NCBI RefSeq assembly: GCF_900115345.1 | Contig: NZ_FOWC01000007.1 | Coordinates: forward strand, 186,001-250,000 | Length of the DNA stretch: 64,000 bases | From: Amycolatopsis rubida | Lineage (GTDB): Bacteria > Actinomycetota > Actinomycetes > Mycobacteriales > Pseudonocardiaceae | Direction of reading: 5' to 3' | The notes under the pieces: generated by a model | Told to the model about the DNA's origin: nothing | Seen by the model: only the letters and a program-made list of their open reading frames with translations | Database searches by the model: none | Part shown: piece by piece, positions 24,609-33,621 of the stretch | Layout: each line of letters begins with the position of its first letter | How positions within the stretch are numbered: position 1 is the stretch's first letter | Translations under genes and position numbers: made by a program

Positions 24609-26208
24609 GGTCGTCAATCAGGTTCCGCCGCTGGAGCACGACGTCGCGGCCGATCCGGCGCTGGCGGAGGCGGTCGGGCGCACCGAGGCGTCGTGGGTCG
24701 TCGGCGAGCTGCACGAGCTGGGGCGGCTGGCGGGCAGCGAGCAGGTGCAGGAGTGGAGCCGGCTGGTCAACGAGAACGAGCCGGTGCTGCGCACGCACGA
24801 CCGTTTCGGGCACCGGGTCGACGAGGTCGAGTTCCATCCGCATTGGCACGACCTGATGAATGTCGCGGTGTCGCACGGGCTGCAGGCCGCGCCGTGGCGG
24901 GACGAGCGGCCGGGGGCGCACGCGGCGCGGGCGGCGAAATTCTACGTCTGGAGCCAGTCCGAGGCCGGGCACACCTGCCCGATTTCGATGACGTACGCGG
25001 CGGTTCCGGCGTTGCGCGCCAATCCGGAGCTGACCGAGAAGTACGAGCCGCTGCTGGCGTCGACCGAGTACGACTTCGGGTTGCGCGAGCCGGGCACGAA
25101 GCGCGGGCTGATCGCGGGCATGTCGATGACCGAGAAGCAGGGCGGTTCGGATGTCCGCGCCAACACCACCGCCGCGCGGCCCGCCGGTGACGGCAGCTAT
25201 CGGCTGGTCGGGCACAAGTGGTTCACCAGCGCGCCGATGTCGGACCTGTTCCTCACGCTCGCGCAGGCGCCCGGCGGGCTGTCCTGCTTCCTGCTCCCCC
25301 GGGTGCTCCCGGACGGCAGCCGGAACCCGATCCGGTTGCAGCGGTTGAAGGACAAGCTCGGCAACCGGTCGAACGCGTCGTCGGAGATCGAGTACGACGA
25401 CGCGGTGGGCTGGCTCGTCGGCGAGGAGGGCCGCGGGGTCCGGACGATCATCGAGATGGTCAACAACACCCGGCTCGACTGCGCGCTCGGCAGTTCGTCG
25501 GGGATGCGGCTGGGCGCGGTCCGCGCGGTGCACCACGCGACGCACCGGTACGCGTTCGGCAAGGCGCTCGCGGACCAGCCGCTGATGGCGAATGTGCTGG
25601 CAGACCTGGTGATCGAGGCGGAAGCGGCGGTGGCGGCGTCGATGCGGCTCGCGGCGGCGGGCGACCGGCGCGACGACGAGCAGGAGCAGGCGTTCCGCCG
25701 TCTCGGGCTCGCGGTGACCAAGTACTGGGTGTGCAAGCGGGCTCCGATGCACGCGGCCGAGGCGCTGGAATGCTTGGGCGGCAACGGGTACGTCGAGGAA
25801 TCGGGCATGCCGCGGCTGTACCGGGAGGCACCGCTGATGTCGATCTGGGAGGGGTCGGGCAACGTCGCCGCGCTCGACGCGTTGCGCGCGATGGGACGGC
25901 AGCCGGAGTCGGTGGCCGCGTTCTTCGCCGAGGTCGAGCAGGCCGCGGGCGCGGACGCGCGGCTCGACGACGCGGTCGACCGGCTCAAGAAGGATCTGTC
26001 CGATGTGGACGATCTGGAGTTCAGGGCGCGCCGCGTCGTCGAGACGATGGCGTTGGTGCTGCAGGGTTCGCTGCTCGTGCGGCACGCGCCGCGCGCGGTG
26101 GCGGACGCGTTCTGCGGCACGCGGTTCGGCGGCGACTGGGGCCTGGCTTTCGGCACTTTGCCCGCTGGAACCGACACTTCCGCGATCATCGCCCGCGCTC
26201 GCGGCTAG
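24592..26208 (+). CDS. Acyl-CoA dehydrogenase, AidB-like
   Basis: A 538-residue flavoprotein. The segment MSMTEKQGGSDVRANTT (about residues 177-193) and WEGSGNVAALDALRAMGRQ near 420 are hallmarks of the AidB branch, which in E. coli belongs to the adaptive response to DNA alkylation. Other members oxidise isovaleryl- or long-chain acyl-CoA, so the role is open. The ATG at 24592 follows GGGAGG inside the TetR gene. Coupling with TetR rather than Ada suggests control by a small ligand, for example an acyl-CoA. Confidence 0.88.
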   Translation: MPATHEVVNQVPPLEHDVAADPALAEAVGRTEASWVVGELHELGRLAGSEQVQEWSRLVNENEPVLRTHDRFGHRVDEVEFHPHWHDLMNVAVSHGLQAAPWRDERPGAHAARAAKFYVWSQSEAGHTCPISMTYAAVPALRANPELTEKYEPLLASTEYDFGLREPGTKRGLIAGMSMTEKQGGSDVRANTTAARPAGDGSYRLVGHKWFTSAPMSDLFLTLAQAPGGLSCFLLPRVLPDGSRNPIRLQRLKDKLGNRSNASSEIEYDDAVGWLVGEEGRGVRTIIEMVNNTRLDCALGSSSGMRLGAVRAVHHATHRYAFGKALADQPLMANVLADLVIEAEAAVAASMRLAAAGDRRDDEQEQAFRRLGLAVTKYWVCKRAPMHAAEALECLGGNGYVEESGMPRLYREAPLMSIWEGSGNVAALDALRAMGRQPESVAAFFAEVEQAAGADARLDDAVDRLKKDLSDVDDLEFRARRVVETMALVLQGSLLVRHAPRAVADAFCGTRFGGDWGLAFGTLPAGTDTSAIIARARG

Positions 26209-26260
26209 TCCGCGCGTTTCGCCGGACAGGCCGCGGCGGCGAGGGCTACTGTCCCTGCCC

Positions 26261-26905
26261 GTGACCGAACCTGTTTACGTAACCGAGACGCGCAGCGCGT
26301 ACGACACCGTCGCCGAGTCGTACGCCGAAATGCTGAAGGATTTCCTCGAGTCGAGCACGTGGGACCGGACGATGCTCGGCGCGTTCGCGGAGCTGACCGG
26401 CGAGGGACCGGTGGGCGACCTCGGCTGCGGGCCCGGCCGTCTCACCGGGTACCTCGCCTCGCTGGGCTTGGACGTCTTCGGCGTCGACCTGTCGCCCACG
26501 ATGGTCGAGGTCGCCCGCCGGACGCATCCGCACCTGCGCTTCGCGGTCGGCTCGCTCGCCGCGCTGGACATCGCCGACGGCTCGCTCGCCGGGGCGCTCG
26601 CGTGGTATTCGCTGATCCACACGCCGCCTGAGGAACTTCCGGTGCTGGCCAAGGAACTCGCGCGGGTGCTGCGGCCCGGCGGCTGGCTGCTGACCGCGTT
26701 CCAGGTGGGCGACAACCAGCGTCGCCGCATCGAAAACGCCTACGGCCACGACATCGCGGCCGACGCGTACCGGCTGGATCCGGACTTCGTCGCGCAGTTG
26801 CTGGCCGACGCCGGTTTCGTGGTGGACGCGCGTCTGGTGCGCAAGCCGGGCCCGAGCTACGAGGCGACGGACCAGGCGTACCTGATGGCCCGCAAGGAGG
26901 GCTGA
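26261..26905 (+). CDS. Class I SAM-dependent methyltransferase
   Basis: A 214-residue Rossmann-fold methyltransferase. Motif I is GPVGDLGCGPGRLTG (about residues 51-65), followed by FGVDLSPTMVEVAR (motif II acidic residue) and a post-motif LARVLRPGGWLLTAFQ. The substrate is unknown. The start GTG 26261 is chosen as the first codon before the conserved TETRSAYDTVAESYAE. The gene lies 52 bases downstream of the AidB-like gene and may be in the same operon. Confidence 0.87.
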   Translation: MTEPVYVTETRSAYDTVAESYAEMLKDFLESSTWDRTMLGAFAELTGEGPVGDLGCGPGRLTGYLASLGLDVFGVDLSPTMVEVARRTHPHLRFAVGSLAALDIADGSLAGALAWYSLIHTPPEELPVLAKELARVLRPGGWLLTAFQVGDNQRRRIENAYGHDIAADAYRLDPDFVAQLLADAGFVVDARLVRKPGPSYEATDQAYLMARKEG

Positions 26906-26960
26906 GGAAAGTCCACTGGGGACAGAAGGGGGCAAGGACTTCTCCCCGCCCCCTTCACCT

Positions 26961-26966
26961 TATAGC
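26961..26966 (+). promoter_or_regulatory. Likely -10 element of the rox promoter
   Basis: TATAGC lies eight bases before the rifamycin-associated element, so transcription would start at or just inside that element. No clear -35 hexamer was found. Confidence 0.4.
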
Positions 26967-26973
26967 GCACCCC

Positions 26974-26992
26974 GGGGCTTGCGGCAAGGCCC
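26974..26992 (+). promoter_or_regulatory. Rifamycin-associated element (RAE)
   Basis: GGGGCTTGCGGCAAGGCCC is a 19-bp imperfect inverted repeat. It matches, as I recall it, the element found upstream of rifamycin-inactivation genes in actinobacteria and some Firmicutes. It sits between a -10-like hexamer and the start of the Rox homologue, which supports rifamycin-inducible expression. Confidence 0.85.
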
Positions 26993-27081
26993 GGGTGGTG
27001 CTCCACAATCGTCCGCCGGAGCCTCTGCCTGCGGAAACGCCGCCGGCGGGAATCGGCTCCGGTACAGGGGAAGAAAAGTTC

Positions 27082-28509
27082 ATGGCGGACGTGATCGTGG
27101 TGGGGGCCGGGCCGGCGGGCGTCATGCTGGCCGCGGAGCTGCGGCTGCACGGGGTGCGCGTGGTCGTGCTGGAAAAGGACGCGGAACCGCCGGAGTACGT
27201 GCGCGCGCTGGGGATGCACTCGCGCAGCATGGAGGTCTTGGACCAGCGGGGGATGCTGGAGCCGTTCCTCGCCGCGGGTTCGACGCACCCGGCCGGGGGT
27301 TTCTTCGCGGGGATCACGCGCCCCGCTCCGGAACGGCTGGACACCTCGCATCCGTACGTGCTGGGGCTTCCGCAGCCGATCACCGACCGGCTGCTGGCCG
27401 AGCACGCGGTCAAGGCGGGCGCGGAGATCCGGCGCGGATGCGAGGTCGTGGGGCTGAGCCAGGACGAGGACGGGGTGACGGTCGCGCTGGCCGACGGCAG
27501 CGAACTGCGGGCGCGCTACCTGGTCGGCTGCGACGGCGGGCGGAGCACGGTGCGCAAGGCGCTCGGCGTCGCGTTCCCGGGCGAGCCCGCACGGCGTGAA
27601 GTGCTGCTGGGCGAAATGGAGGCGACCGCGGATCCCGCCGAAATCACCGCGCTGGTGATGGAAATCCGCAAAACGCAGCTGTGGTTCGGGGTCGGGCCGC
27701 TGCGCGACGGGATGTTCCGCGTGGTCGTGCCCGCGGCCGGAGTCGTCGAGGACCGACAGCCGCGGGCGCCGACGCTGGACGAGGTCAAACACCAGCTGCG
27801 CGAGTACGCCGGAACGGACTTCGGCGTCCACTCCCCTCGCTGGCTCTCGCGGTTCGGGGACGCGACCCGGCAGGCCGAGCACTACCGCGTCGGCCGGGTG
27901 CTGCTCGCCGGGGACGCGGCGCACGTCCACCCGCCGCTGGGCGGGCAGGGGCTCAACCTCGGGATCCAGGACGCGTTCAACCTCGGCTGGAAGCTCGCCG
28001 CCGAGGTCAACGGCTGGGCTCCGGAGGGACTGCTCGACACCTACGAGGCCGAACGGCACCCGGTCGCGGACGCAGTGCTGGACAACGTCCGCGCGCAGGC
28101 CGTGGTGATGTCGCCCGACCCGGACGGGCGCGCCGTGCGGCGGCTGATGACCGAGCTGATGGCCTTCGAGGAGGTCAACCGGCTGCTGCTGGAGAAGGTG
28201 CTCGCGCTCGACATCCGCTACGACTTCGGCGACGGGCACCGGCTGCTGGGGCGGCGGATGCCGGACCTGGCGCTCAGGCGAGGACGGCTGTACGAGCTGA
28301 CGCACCAGGGCCGCGGGCTGCTGCTGGACCAGAACGGGCGGCTTTCGGCCGAAGGCTGGGCGGACCGGGTCGACCGGGTCGTGGACGTGAGCGAGGACCT
28401 CGACGTGCCGGCCGCGCTGCTGCGACCGGACGGGCACGTGGTCTGGACCGGCGAGGATCAGCGGGAGCTGGAGCAGCGCTTGTTGCACTGGTTCGGCGCG
28501 AAGCGATGA
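27082..28509 (+). CDS. rox: Rifampicin monooxygenase (Rox / RIFMO-type FAD hydroxylase)
   Basis: A 475-residue class A flavoprotein hydroxylase. The FAD motif is VIVVGAGPAGVMLAAELRLHG, the DG motif YLVGCDGGRSTVRKALGV, and the second FAD motif LLAGDAAHVHPPLGGQGLNLG. VEVLDQRGMLEPFL-like, GGFFAGI and TDFGVHSPRWLSRFGDATRQAE segments are the ones I associate with rifampicin monooxygenases. Those hydroxylate the naphthyl ring of rifamycins and inactivate them. The ATG at 27082 follows GGGGAAG. The RAE upstream independently supports the substrate. The organism need not produce rifamycin; many soil actinomycetes carry this resistance. Confidence 0.88.
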   Translation: MADVIVVGAGPAGVMLAAELRLHGVRVVVLEKDAEPPEYVRALGMHSRSMEVLDQRGMLEPFLAAGSTHPAGGFFAGITRPAPERLDTSHPYVLGLPQPITDRLLAEHAVKAGAEIRRGCEVVGLSQDEDGVTVALADGSELRARYLVGCDGGRSTVRKALGVAFPGEPARREVLLGEMEATADPAEITALVMEIRKTQLWFGVGPLRDGMFRVVVPAAGVVEDRQPRAPTLDEVKHQLREYAGTDFGVHSPRWLSRFGDATRQAEHYRVGRVLLAGDAAHVHPPLGGQGLNLGIQDAFNLGWKLAAEVNGWAPEGLLDTYEAERHPVADAVLDNVRAQAVVMSPDPDGRAVRRLMTELMAFEEVNRLLLEKVLALDIRYDFGDGHRLLGRRMPDLALRRGRLYELTHQGRGLLLDQNGRLSAEGWADRVDRVVDVSEDLDVPAALLRPDGHVVWTGEDQRELEQRLLHWFGAKR

Positions 28510-28520
28510 GGACGTAGCCG

Positions 28521-28562
28521 GGCGGGTTTCCCGGCTGCCCTGGGGGTGCCGGGAAACCCGCC
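28521..28562. terminator. Terminator between convergent rox and cutinase-like genes
   Basis: Perfect 15-bp stem: GGCGGGTTTCCCGGC (28521-28535) with GCCGGGAAACCCGCC (28548-28562), loop of 12 bases. It begins 11 bases after the rox stop and ends four bases before the opposing gene's stop. Confidence 0.88.
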
Positions 28563-28566
28563 GCGG

Positions 28567-29343
28567 TCAGGGATGCACCGGACCGCCCCAGCAGTCCTGT
28601 TTGCCCAGCCGCACGGACGTGCTGGTGTAGACGCCGTCGGCGATGGTGTCCTGCATGATCGACCGCTGGTCCGTCGGGCGCGGCCACTGGTAGCACCAGT
28701 GCTGGGCGAAGTAGCCGCCCGCCGCCTGGATCGGGTCGAAATCGCAGATCCCGTCGGTCTGGATGCAGTAGCGGATGGACCGGACGCCGGCGAAGTCCGG
28801 GCGGCCCGCGCCGAAGGACACGTATCCGCCGAACGGCGAGGGCAGGCCGGTGCCCGGCGGGAGCGTCGCGCTGATCCCGGTTCCGGCCGGGCCGGGCGGC
28901 TGCATCGGGTCGGCGAAGAGTTTGGCGCTGAACCTGGCCTTGTCGACGCCGAGCCGGCCGTCGGCGATGTCGTTGAGGACCAGGTTCGCCACGATCGCGC
29001 CCTGGGAGTAGCCGACGACGGTGAACTCGGCGTCCGGGTTCTCGCGGTAGGCGTCCTGGACGACCTGGCGGCCGCGGTCGTGTCCGATCGCGACGCTCTG
29101 GTCCATCGGCGTCTGGTCGCAGTTGGGCGCGCCGGCGGCTCCGGCGGGATAGTCCACGACCCGGGCGATGCCGCCTCGCAGCCACTCCGGATGGTAGACC
29201 GACGCCTTCCCGTCGCAGGTGCCGCCGATCAGGAGGTAGTAGTGCGCGCCGTCGGCGGATGCCGGTGTGGCGCTGGCGAATCCCGCGCCGAGCGTGGCGA
29301 CGACCGCGCCGATCAGCGCGATCCTCCTGGCTTTCTTCCTCAT
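28567..29343 (-). CDS. Secreted alpha/beta hydrolase, PE-PPE/cutinase-like
   Basis: A 258-residue exported protein. The signal peptide is KKARRIALIGAVVATLGAGFASATPASA. The nucleophile motif is FTVVGYSQGAIVANLVLND (GxSxG), typical of the PE-PPE/cutinase esterase group. Several cysteines (CDGK, NCDQT, YCIQTDGICDFD, WCYQW, DCWGG) probably form disulfides. It may hydrolyse lipid or polyester substrates outside the cell. The ATG at 29343 follows GGAGGGG; the longer reading frame upstream is arginine-rich and has no signal. Confidence 0.85.
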   Translation of the reverse strand: MRKKARRIALIGAVVATLGAGFASATPASADGAHYYLLIGGTCDGKASVYHPEWLRGGIARVVDYPAGAAGAPNCDQTPMDQSVAIGHDRGRQVVQDAYRENPDAEFTVVGYSQGAIVANLVLNDIADGRLGVDKARFSAKLFADPMQPPGPAGTGISATLPPGTGLPSPFGGYVSFGAGRPDFAGVRSIRYCIQTDGICDFDPIQAAGGYFAQHWCYQWPRPTDQRSIMQDTIADGVYTSTSVRLGKQDCWGGPVHP

Positions 29344-29525
29344 CGGGTCCCCTCCGCGTCGAATGGTCAGCACGTTACTGAACGCGTTCGGAACGCTACG
29401 GAGGAGCGATGAAATCCTGCTGAAAGCATGATCGCCCACGAGCCGGGCGTTCGCGGATGCCGCTGGCCGGGCGGCATCGGCACCGGATCCGAGTCCACCG
29501 GATCGGGTGACCCGCCGCGAATGCC

Positions 29526-29930
29526 TCAAGCCGGGCTGCTCCCCCGGCGTGTGCGGCGGGCAGGGGGAACGTCGTGCAGAGGCGGGCCCGCGACCACGGT
29601 GTCGCGGACGGTGCCGATCCCGTGCACGGTCATGCGGACGGTGTCGCCGATGCGCAGCGGCGGCGGTTGCCGGTCGCCGTGCCATCCCCACAGTTCGGCG
29701 AGGCAGCCGCTGCCGCAGATTCCGGAGCCGAGCACGTCGCCAGGCCGGACCCAGGCGCCGCGGCTGGCGTAGGCGAAGGTCCAGGCCATGGTGGCGAGCG
29801 TGTCGCCGCCGACGCGGGTGTCGTTGACGAAGACCTCCATGGCGAGGTCGTACCGGCCGTCGCTTTCGCGGTCGGCCAGTTCGTCCGGGGTGACCAGCAC
29901 GGGGCCGAGAGTGCCGAACAGCTTCCGGTG
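29526..29930 (-). pseudogene. Fumarylacetoacetate hydrolase, C-terminal remnant
   Basis: The minus strand encodes the last about 130 residues of an FAA-hydrolase fold protein: KLFGTLGPVLVTPDELAD, YDLAMEVFVNDTRVGGDTLATMAWTFAYASRGAWVRPGDVLGSG and IGDTVRMTVHGIGTVRDTVV. The N-terminal portion with the metal-binding glutamates is missing. Coding similarity stops abruptly near 29930, exactly where a TetR remnant on the other strand begins. It is probably not expressed as a functional enzyme. Confidence 0.8.
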
Positions 29931-30314
29931 CCCGACAGCGGGACTTTGCGCGACGATCTGCTCGTCTACGCCACCTCGCTCGCGAAATACCTGACCTCGC
30001 CCGCAGGCAACGCCCTCGATCGAACGTTGGCCTCCGCCGGCGACGACCCGATCACCCAGCAGCTGCGCGACCAGTACTGGGACGCCCGCTACGCCCAGCC
30101 CGGCCAGATCGCCGCGCGGGCGATCAAGCGCGGAGAGCTGCCCGAGGCCACCGATCCGCGTTTTGTGCTGGAGCTGCTTGTCGCGCCGCTGCACTTCAGA
30201 ATCGTGCTCACCCGCGAGCCGCTCGATCCGGACCTGCCCGCACGCATCGTCGACGCCCTCCTCCACGGCCTGCTCCCGGCCGCCGACGGCCCGCCGAGGT
30301 CACGGCTCTCCTGA
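29931..30314 (+). pseudogene. TetR family regulator, C-terminal remnant
   Basis: The plus strand reads PDSGTLRDDLLVYATSLAKYLTSPAGNALDRTLASAG ... DPRFVLELLVAPLHFRIVLTREPLDPDLPARIVDALLHGL. This is the ligand-binding domain of a TetR regulator of the type that ends with this helix. The DNA-binding N-terminal part is absent, and no start codon with a ribosome site exists at the beginning. It abuts the FAA-hydrolase remnant, so a single deletion probably created both. Confidence 0.8.
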
Positions 30315-30402
30315 GGCGCCATGTGACCCGTGCGGGCAGGGCGAGTTCGGCTGGTCAGCCGTAGCTTTCCCGCGTGCGGAACCCCGGCTCCGCGAGCGCG
30401 GG

Positions 30403-31050
30403 TCAGCGGACGCGCGGCGTGAACTCCGCGAGGTCCGGCAGCGGCGGCACCTCGCGGGCATACGCGTCCGCGGCCAGCACTCCGGTGGTGACCCGGGTGG
30501 CGGTGCGGCGGCCGAGCTCGTCGAGGATCTCCTGCTCGGTCCGGCCGCGGGCGAGCAGCAGCAGGAACGGGTCGGCGTCGAGCAGCCACGCGACCTGGAA
30601 CGACAGCGCGGCGGCGTGCCGGCACGGGAGTTCCCAGCCGGGGCAGTCGCAGTCCGGGTCGAGGTCGCCGATGCCGGGCAGCAGCGGGACGACCTCGGCC
30701 AGCTCGGGCGGCAGGTGCCGGTCGAGCAGCGCGGCGAGATGGCCGGAGTGGTCGGCGGCGCGGTCGAGCAGCAGTTCCCAGTCCGTTGCGGACAGTTCGG
30801 CCAGGTGCACGCCGGTGCGGTACGGGCCGTCGTCGGCGTCCTCGGTGGTCGCGGTGATCAGGCCCGGGCTGACCGTGATCGGGCCGACCAGGCCGGCCGC
30901 GGCGTAGCTCCGGCCTTTCTTCAGCTGCCGCAGGTCGAGCGCGGTGTCCTCCATCGCCTGCAGCCACGCGCGGCCCCACCAGGTGCGGGCGAACGGGCCG
31001 CGGCCGGTGCGGGCGGGGAACGCGGGGAATCCGCGGACCCGGTCGGTCAT
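30403..31050 (-). CDS. SWIM zinc-finger protein
   Basis: A 215-residue protein with a SWIM motif CDCPGWELPCRHAAAL (C-x-C then C-x-H) at about residues 128-143. The start FARTWWGRAWLQAMED and KGRSYAAAGLVG are conserved in actinobacterial proteins encoded beside SNF2 helicases. The SWIM finger should bind DNA or protein. Its ATG at 31050 overlaps the helicase stop codon, so the pair is translationally coupled and probably acts together in DNA transactions. Confidence 0.87.
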   Translation of the reverse strand: MTDRVRGFPAFPARTGRGPFARTWWGRAWLQAMEDTALDLRQLKKGRSYAAAGLVGPITVSPGLITATTEDADDGPYRTGVHLAELSATDWELLLDRAADHSGHLAALLDRHLPPELAEVVPLLPGIGDLDPDCDCPGWELPCRHAAALSFQVAWLLDADPFLLLLARGRTEQEILDELGRRTATRVTTGVLAADAYAREVPPLPDLAEFTPRVR

Positions 31051-33536
31051 CGCTGCCTCCGGAGGGTCACGAGCTCGGCCAGCTCGGCGTCGGTGAGTTC
31101 GGTGAGCGCGGCCTCGCCCGAGGCGAGCACCGCGTCGGCGAGCGCGCGTTTCTCCCGCAGCATCGCCGCGATCCGGTCCTCGACCGTGCCTTCCGCGACC
31201 AGCCGGTGGACCTGCACCGGACGGGTCTGCCCGATCCGGTACGCGCGGTCGGTCGCCTGGTCCTCGACCGCCGGGTTCCACCACCGGTCGTAGTGCACGA
31301 CGTGGTCGGCGCGCGTGAGGGTGAGCCCGGTGCCCGCGGCCTTGAGCGACAGCAGGAACACCGGCACGTCGCCGTTCTGGAAGCCGCGGACGAGTTCCTC
31401 GCGCCGGGCGACCGGGGTGCCGCCGTGCAGCAGCCGCGAGGGGATGCCGCGCGCGGCGAGGTGCCGTTCGAGCAGCCGCGCCATCACCACGTACTGGGTG
31501 AACACCAGCACCGCGCCGTCCTCGGCGAGGATCGTGTCGAGCAGTTCGTCGAGCAGCTCGAGTTTGCCGGACCGGCCGGCGAGCGTGCCGTCCTCGGGCT
31601 CGCCGAGGAACTGCGCGGGGTGGTTGCAGATCTGCTTGAGCGCGGTGAGCAGTTTGACCACGCGGCCGCGGCGGGCCATGCCGTCGCTCGCGGCGATGTC
31701 CGCCATCAGCTCGCGCACGGTCGCCTCGTACAGCGCGGCCTGCTCGGCGGTGAGCGACACCGGCCGGTCGGTCTCGGTCTTGGCGGGCAGCTCGGGCGCG
31801 ATGCCCGGGTCGGATTTGCGGCGGCGCAACAGAAACGGCCGCAGCAGCCGGGACAGCTGCTCGGCGACCGCCGGGTCGCCCCCGGATTCGACCGGTTTCC
31901 CCCAGTGACGGCGGAAATCGGCGAGCGGGCCGAGCAGTCCGGGCGTGGTCCAGTCGAGAATCGCCCACAGTTCGGTGAGCGTGTTCTCCACCGGCGTGCC
32001 GGTGAGCGCGACCTTCGCCGCGGAAGGCAGCAGCCGCAACGCTTTCGCCGTGTCGGAGCGGTGGTTCTTCACGTGCTGGGCCTCGTCGGCGACCAGCAGA
32101 TCCCAGCTGACCCCGGCCAGCGGCGCGGGGTCGGTGCGCAGCGTGCCGTAGGTGGTCAGGACGAACCCGCCGGCCAGATCGTCCAGCGACCGCGCCGTGC
32201 CGTGGAACCGCCGCACCGGCGTCCCGGGTGCGAACCGGCGGATCTCGGTTTCCCACGTGCCCAGCAGCGAAGCCGGGCACACGACCAGCGTCGGCCCGGT
32301 GCCGCGGTGCAGGTGCAGGGCGATGAGCGTGACGGTTTTGCCAAGCCCCATGTCGTCGGCGAGGCAGCCGCCGAGACCAAGGCCGGTGACGGTGCCGAGC
32401 CAGTGCAGGCCGCGCAACTGGTAGTCGCGCAGGGTCGCGGCCAGCCCGGCCGGCTGCGGCGCCGGCACCGGATCGGCCGACAGCCGCTCGCGCAGCTCCT
32501 CCAGCCAGCCGTCGGTGCGAACCTCCACCCGGTCGCCGTCGACCTCGGTGCGGCCGGTGAGCGCGACGCCCAGCGCTTCGATCGCGGTGAGCGGCTTGAG
32601 CGTGCGGTCCCGGGCGCGGTCGGCGGTCTTGCGGTCCAGCAGCACCCACCGGTCGCGCAGGCGGACGACCGGACGCTGGGCCTCGGCGAGCGCGTCGAGC
32701 TCCGCGACGCTCAGCTCGCTGTCGCCGAGCGCGAGCTGCCAGTCGAACTGCAGCACCCGGTCCCCGCCGAAGAACGACCGCTCCTCGGACGGCGCGTCGC
32801 CCGGCCGGACGACCGCTCGCGCGGCCAGGCCGGTCAGCTCCGCGGGCCAATGCACCGCCAGCTCCGCGGCGTCGAGCGCGCCGGCGAGCAGTTCGGCGAT
32901 CTCGCGGTCTCCCAGCGCGACCGACGACGGAACCGCCGCCGACAGCAGCGGAGCCAGCGCGGGCCACACCTCGGCCCCGTGCCGCAAGGTGAGCAGGACC
33001 TCGTGCCGCGCCTCCTGGCCGCCGGTGCGCCACAGCTCTTCCGCGTCGACCAGCGGCTCGGTCCCGCCGTGCACCTGGACGACCGCGCGGAACCGGCCGC
33101 CCGCCAGGTCGTCGGACTCGATCCGCAGCGACACCCGCAGCGCGGGCTCCACTCCGGCGACGTCGCCGAGGAACCGCATCAGCAGCGGATACGGCTCCGG
33201 CACCCGCGCCGGATCGCCCGGGATCGGCGTGGCGTGGGCGTGCGGCGGCATCGCGTCGGCGAGCCGGCGCAGCCAGGCTTCCTCGCCGGGGTCGAGAGGC
33301 CCGGTCCACCCGGCCGACGCGAGCCGTTCCGCGGCTTCGGCGGCCAGCGCCCAGAACCGCGCGGACGGATCAGCCAGCGCCCGCAGCACCGGCACCGCGT
33401 CCGCGGCCGGCAACCGCAGCGCGGGCACCGTGCGCGCCCCGTCCGGCAGCACGACCTCGACGGTCCCGGGCGCCCCGGGACCGTCCGGCTCCGCGCCGTC
33501 GGGTCTCCAGAACACGACCCGGCCTGGCTCCACCAC
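31047..33536 (-). CDS. SNF2/HelZ-like DEAD-box helicase
   Basis: An 829-residue SWI2/SNF2 ATPase. The N-terminal about 370 residues are an SNF2-associated region with LRDYQLRGLHWLG at the start of the helicase core. Walker A is DDMGLGKTVTLIAL (about residue 400), box II is DEAQHVKN (about 482), then LTGTPVENTLTELW, a C-terminal LVFTQYVVMARLLERHLA and motif VI RAYRIGQTRPVQVHR. It should translocate on double-stranded DNA. The start is probably GTG 33536 or the next GTG 33533. It is divergent from a TetR gene. Confidence 0.88.
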   Translation of the reverse strand: MVEPGRVVFWRPDGAEPDGPGAPGTVEVVLPDGARTVPALRLPAADAVPVLRALADPSARFWALAAEAAERLASAGWTGPLDPGEEAWLRRLADAMPPHAHATPIPGDPARVPEPYPLLMRFLGDVAGVEPALRVSLRIESDDLAGGRFRAVVQVHGGTEPLVDAEELWRTGGQEARHEVLLTLRHGAEVWPALAPLLSAAVPSSVALGDREIAELLAGALDAAELAVHWPAELTGLAARAVVRPGDAPSEERSFFGGDRVLQFDWQLALGDSELSVAELDALAEAQRPVVRLRDRWVLLDRKTADRARDRTLKPLTAIEALGVALTGRTEVDGDRVEVRTDGWLEELRERLSADPVPAPQPAGLAATLRDYQLRGLHWLGTVTGLGLGGCLADDMGLGKTVTLIALHLHRGTGPTLVVCPASLLGTWETEIRRFAPGTPVRRFHGTARSLDDLAGGFVLTTYGTLRTDPAPLAGVSWDLLVADEAQHVKNHRSDTAKALRLLPSAAKVALTGTPVENTLTELWAILDWTTPGLLGPLADFRRHWGKPVESGGDPAVAEQLSRLLRPFLLRRRKSDPGIAPELPAKTETDRPVSLTAEQAALYEATVRELMADIAASDGMARRGRVVKLLTALKQICNHPAQFLGEPEDGTLAGRSGKLELLDELLDTILAEDGAVLVFTQYVVMARLLERHLAARGIPSRLLHGGTPVARREELVRGFQNGDVPVFLLSLKAAGTGLTLTRADHVVHYDRWWNPAVEDQATDRAYRIGQTRPVQVHRLVAEGTVEDRIAAMLREKRALADAVLASGEAALTELTDAELAELVTLRRQR

Positions 33537-33599
33537 AACTGAATTCAGTGCTCCGCCCTCCCCTGGCTGGCCTCTGCGAGATAGTCTACCGGAAAACTC

Positions 33600-33612
33600 T
33601 GTACTGCGTACA
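33600..33612. promoter_or_regulatory. Palindromic operator TGTACTGCGTACA
   Basis: Five-base arms TGTAC and GTACA around TGC, located nine bases before the ATG of a TetR gene and 63 bases from the divergent helicase start. This is the usual form and position of a TetR autoregulatory operator. Confidence 0.6.
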
Positions 33613-33621
33613 AGGAGCGAA

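Noticed and set aside
30403..33309. 968-residue open frame on the minus strand
   Set aside because: Same strand but different frame from the SNF2 gene; arginine/alanine-rich shadow without motifs.
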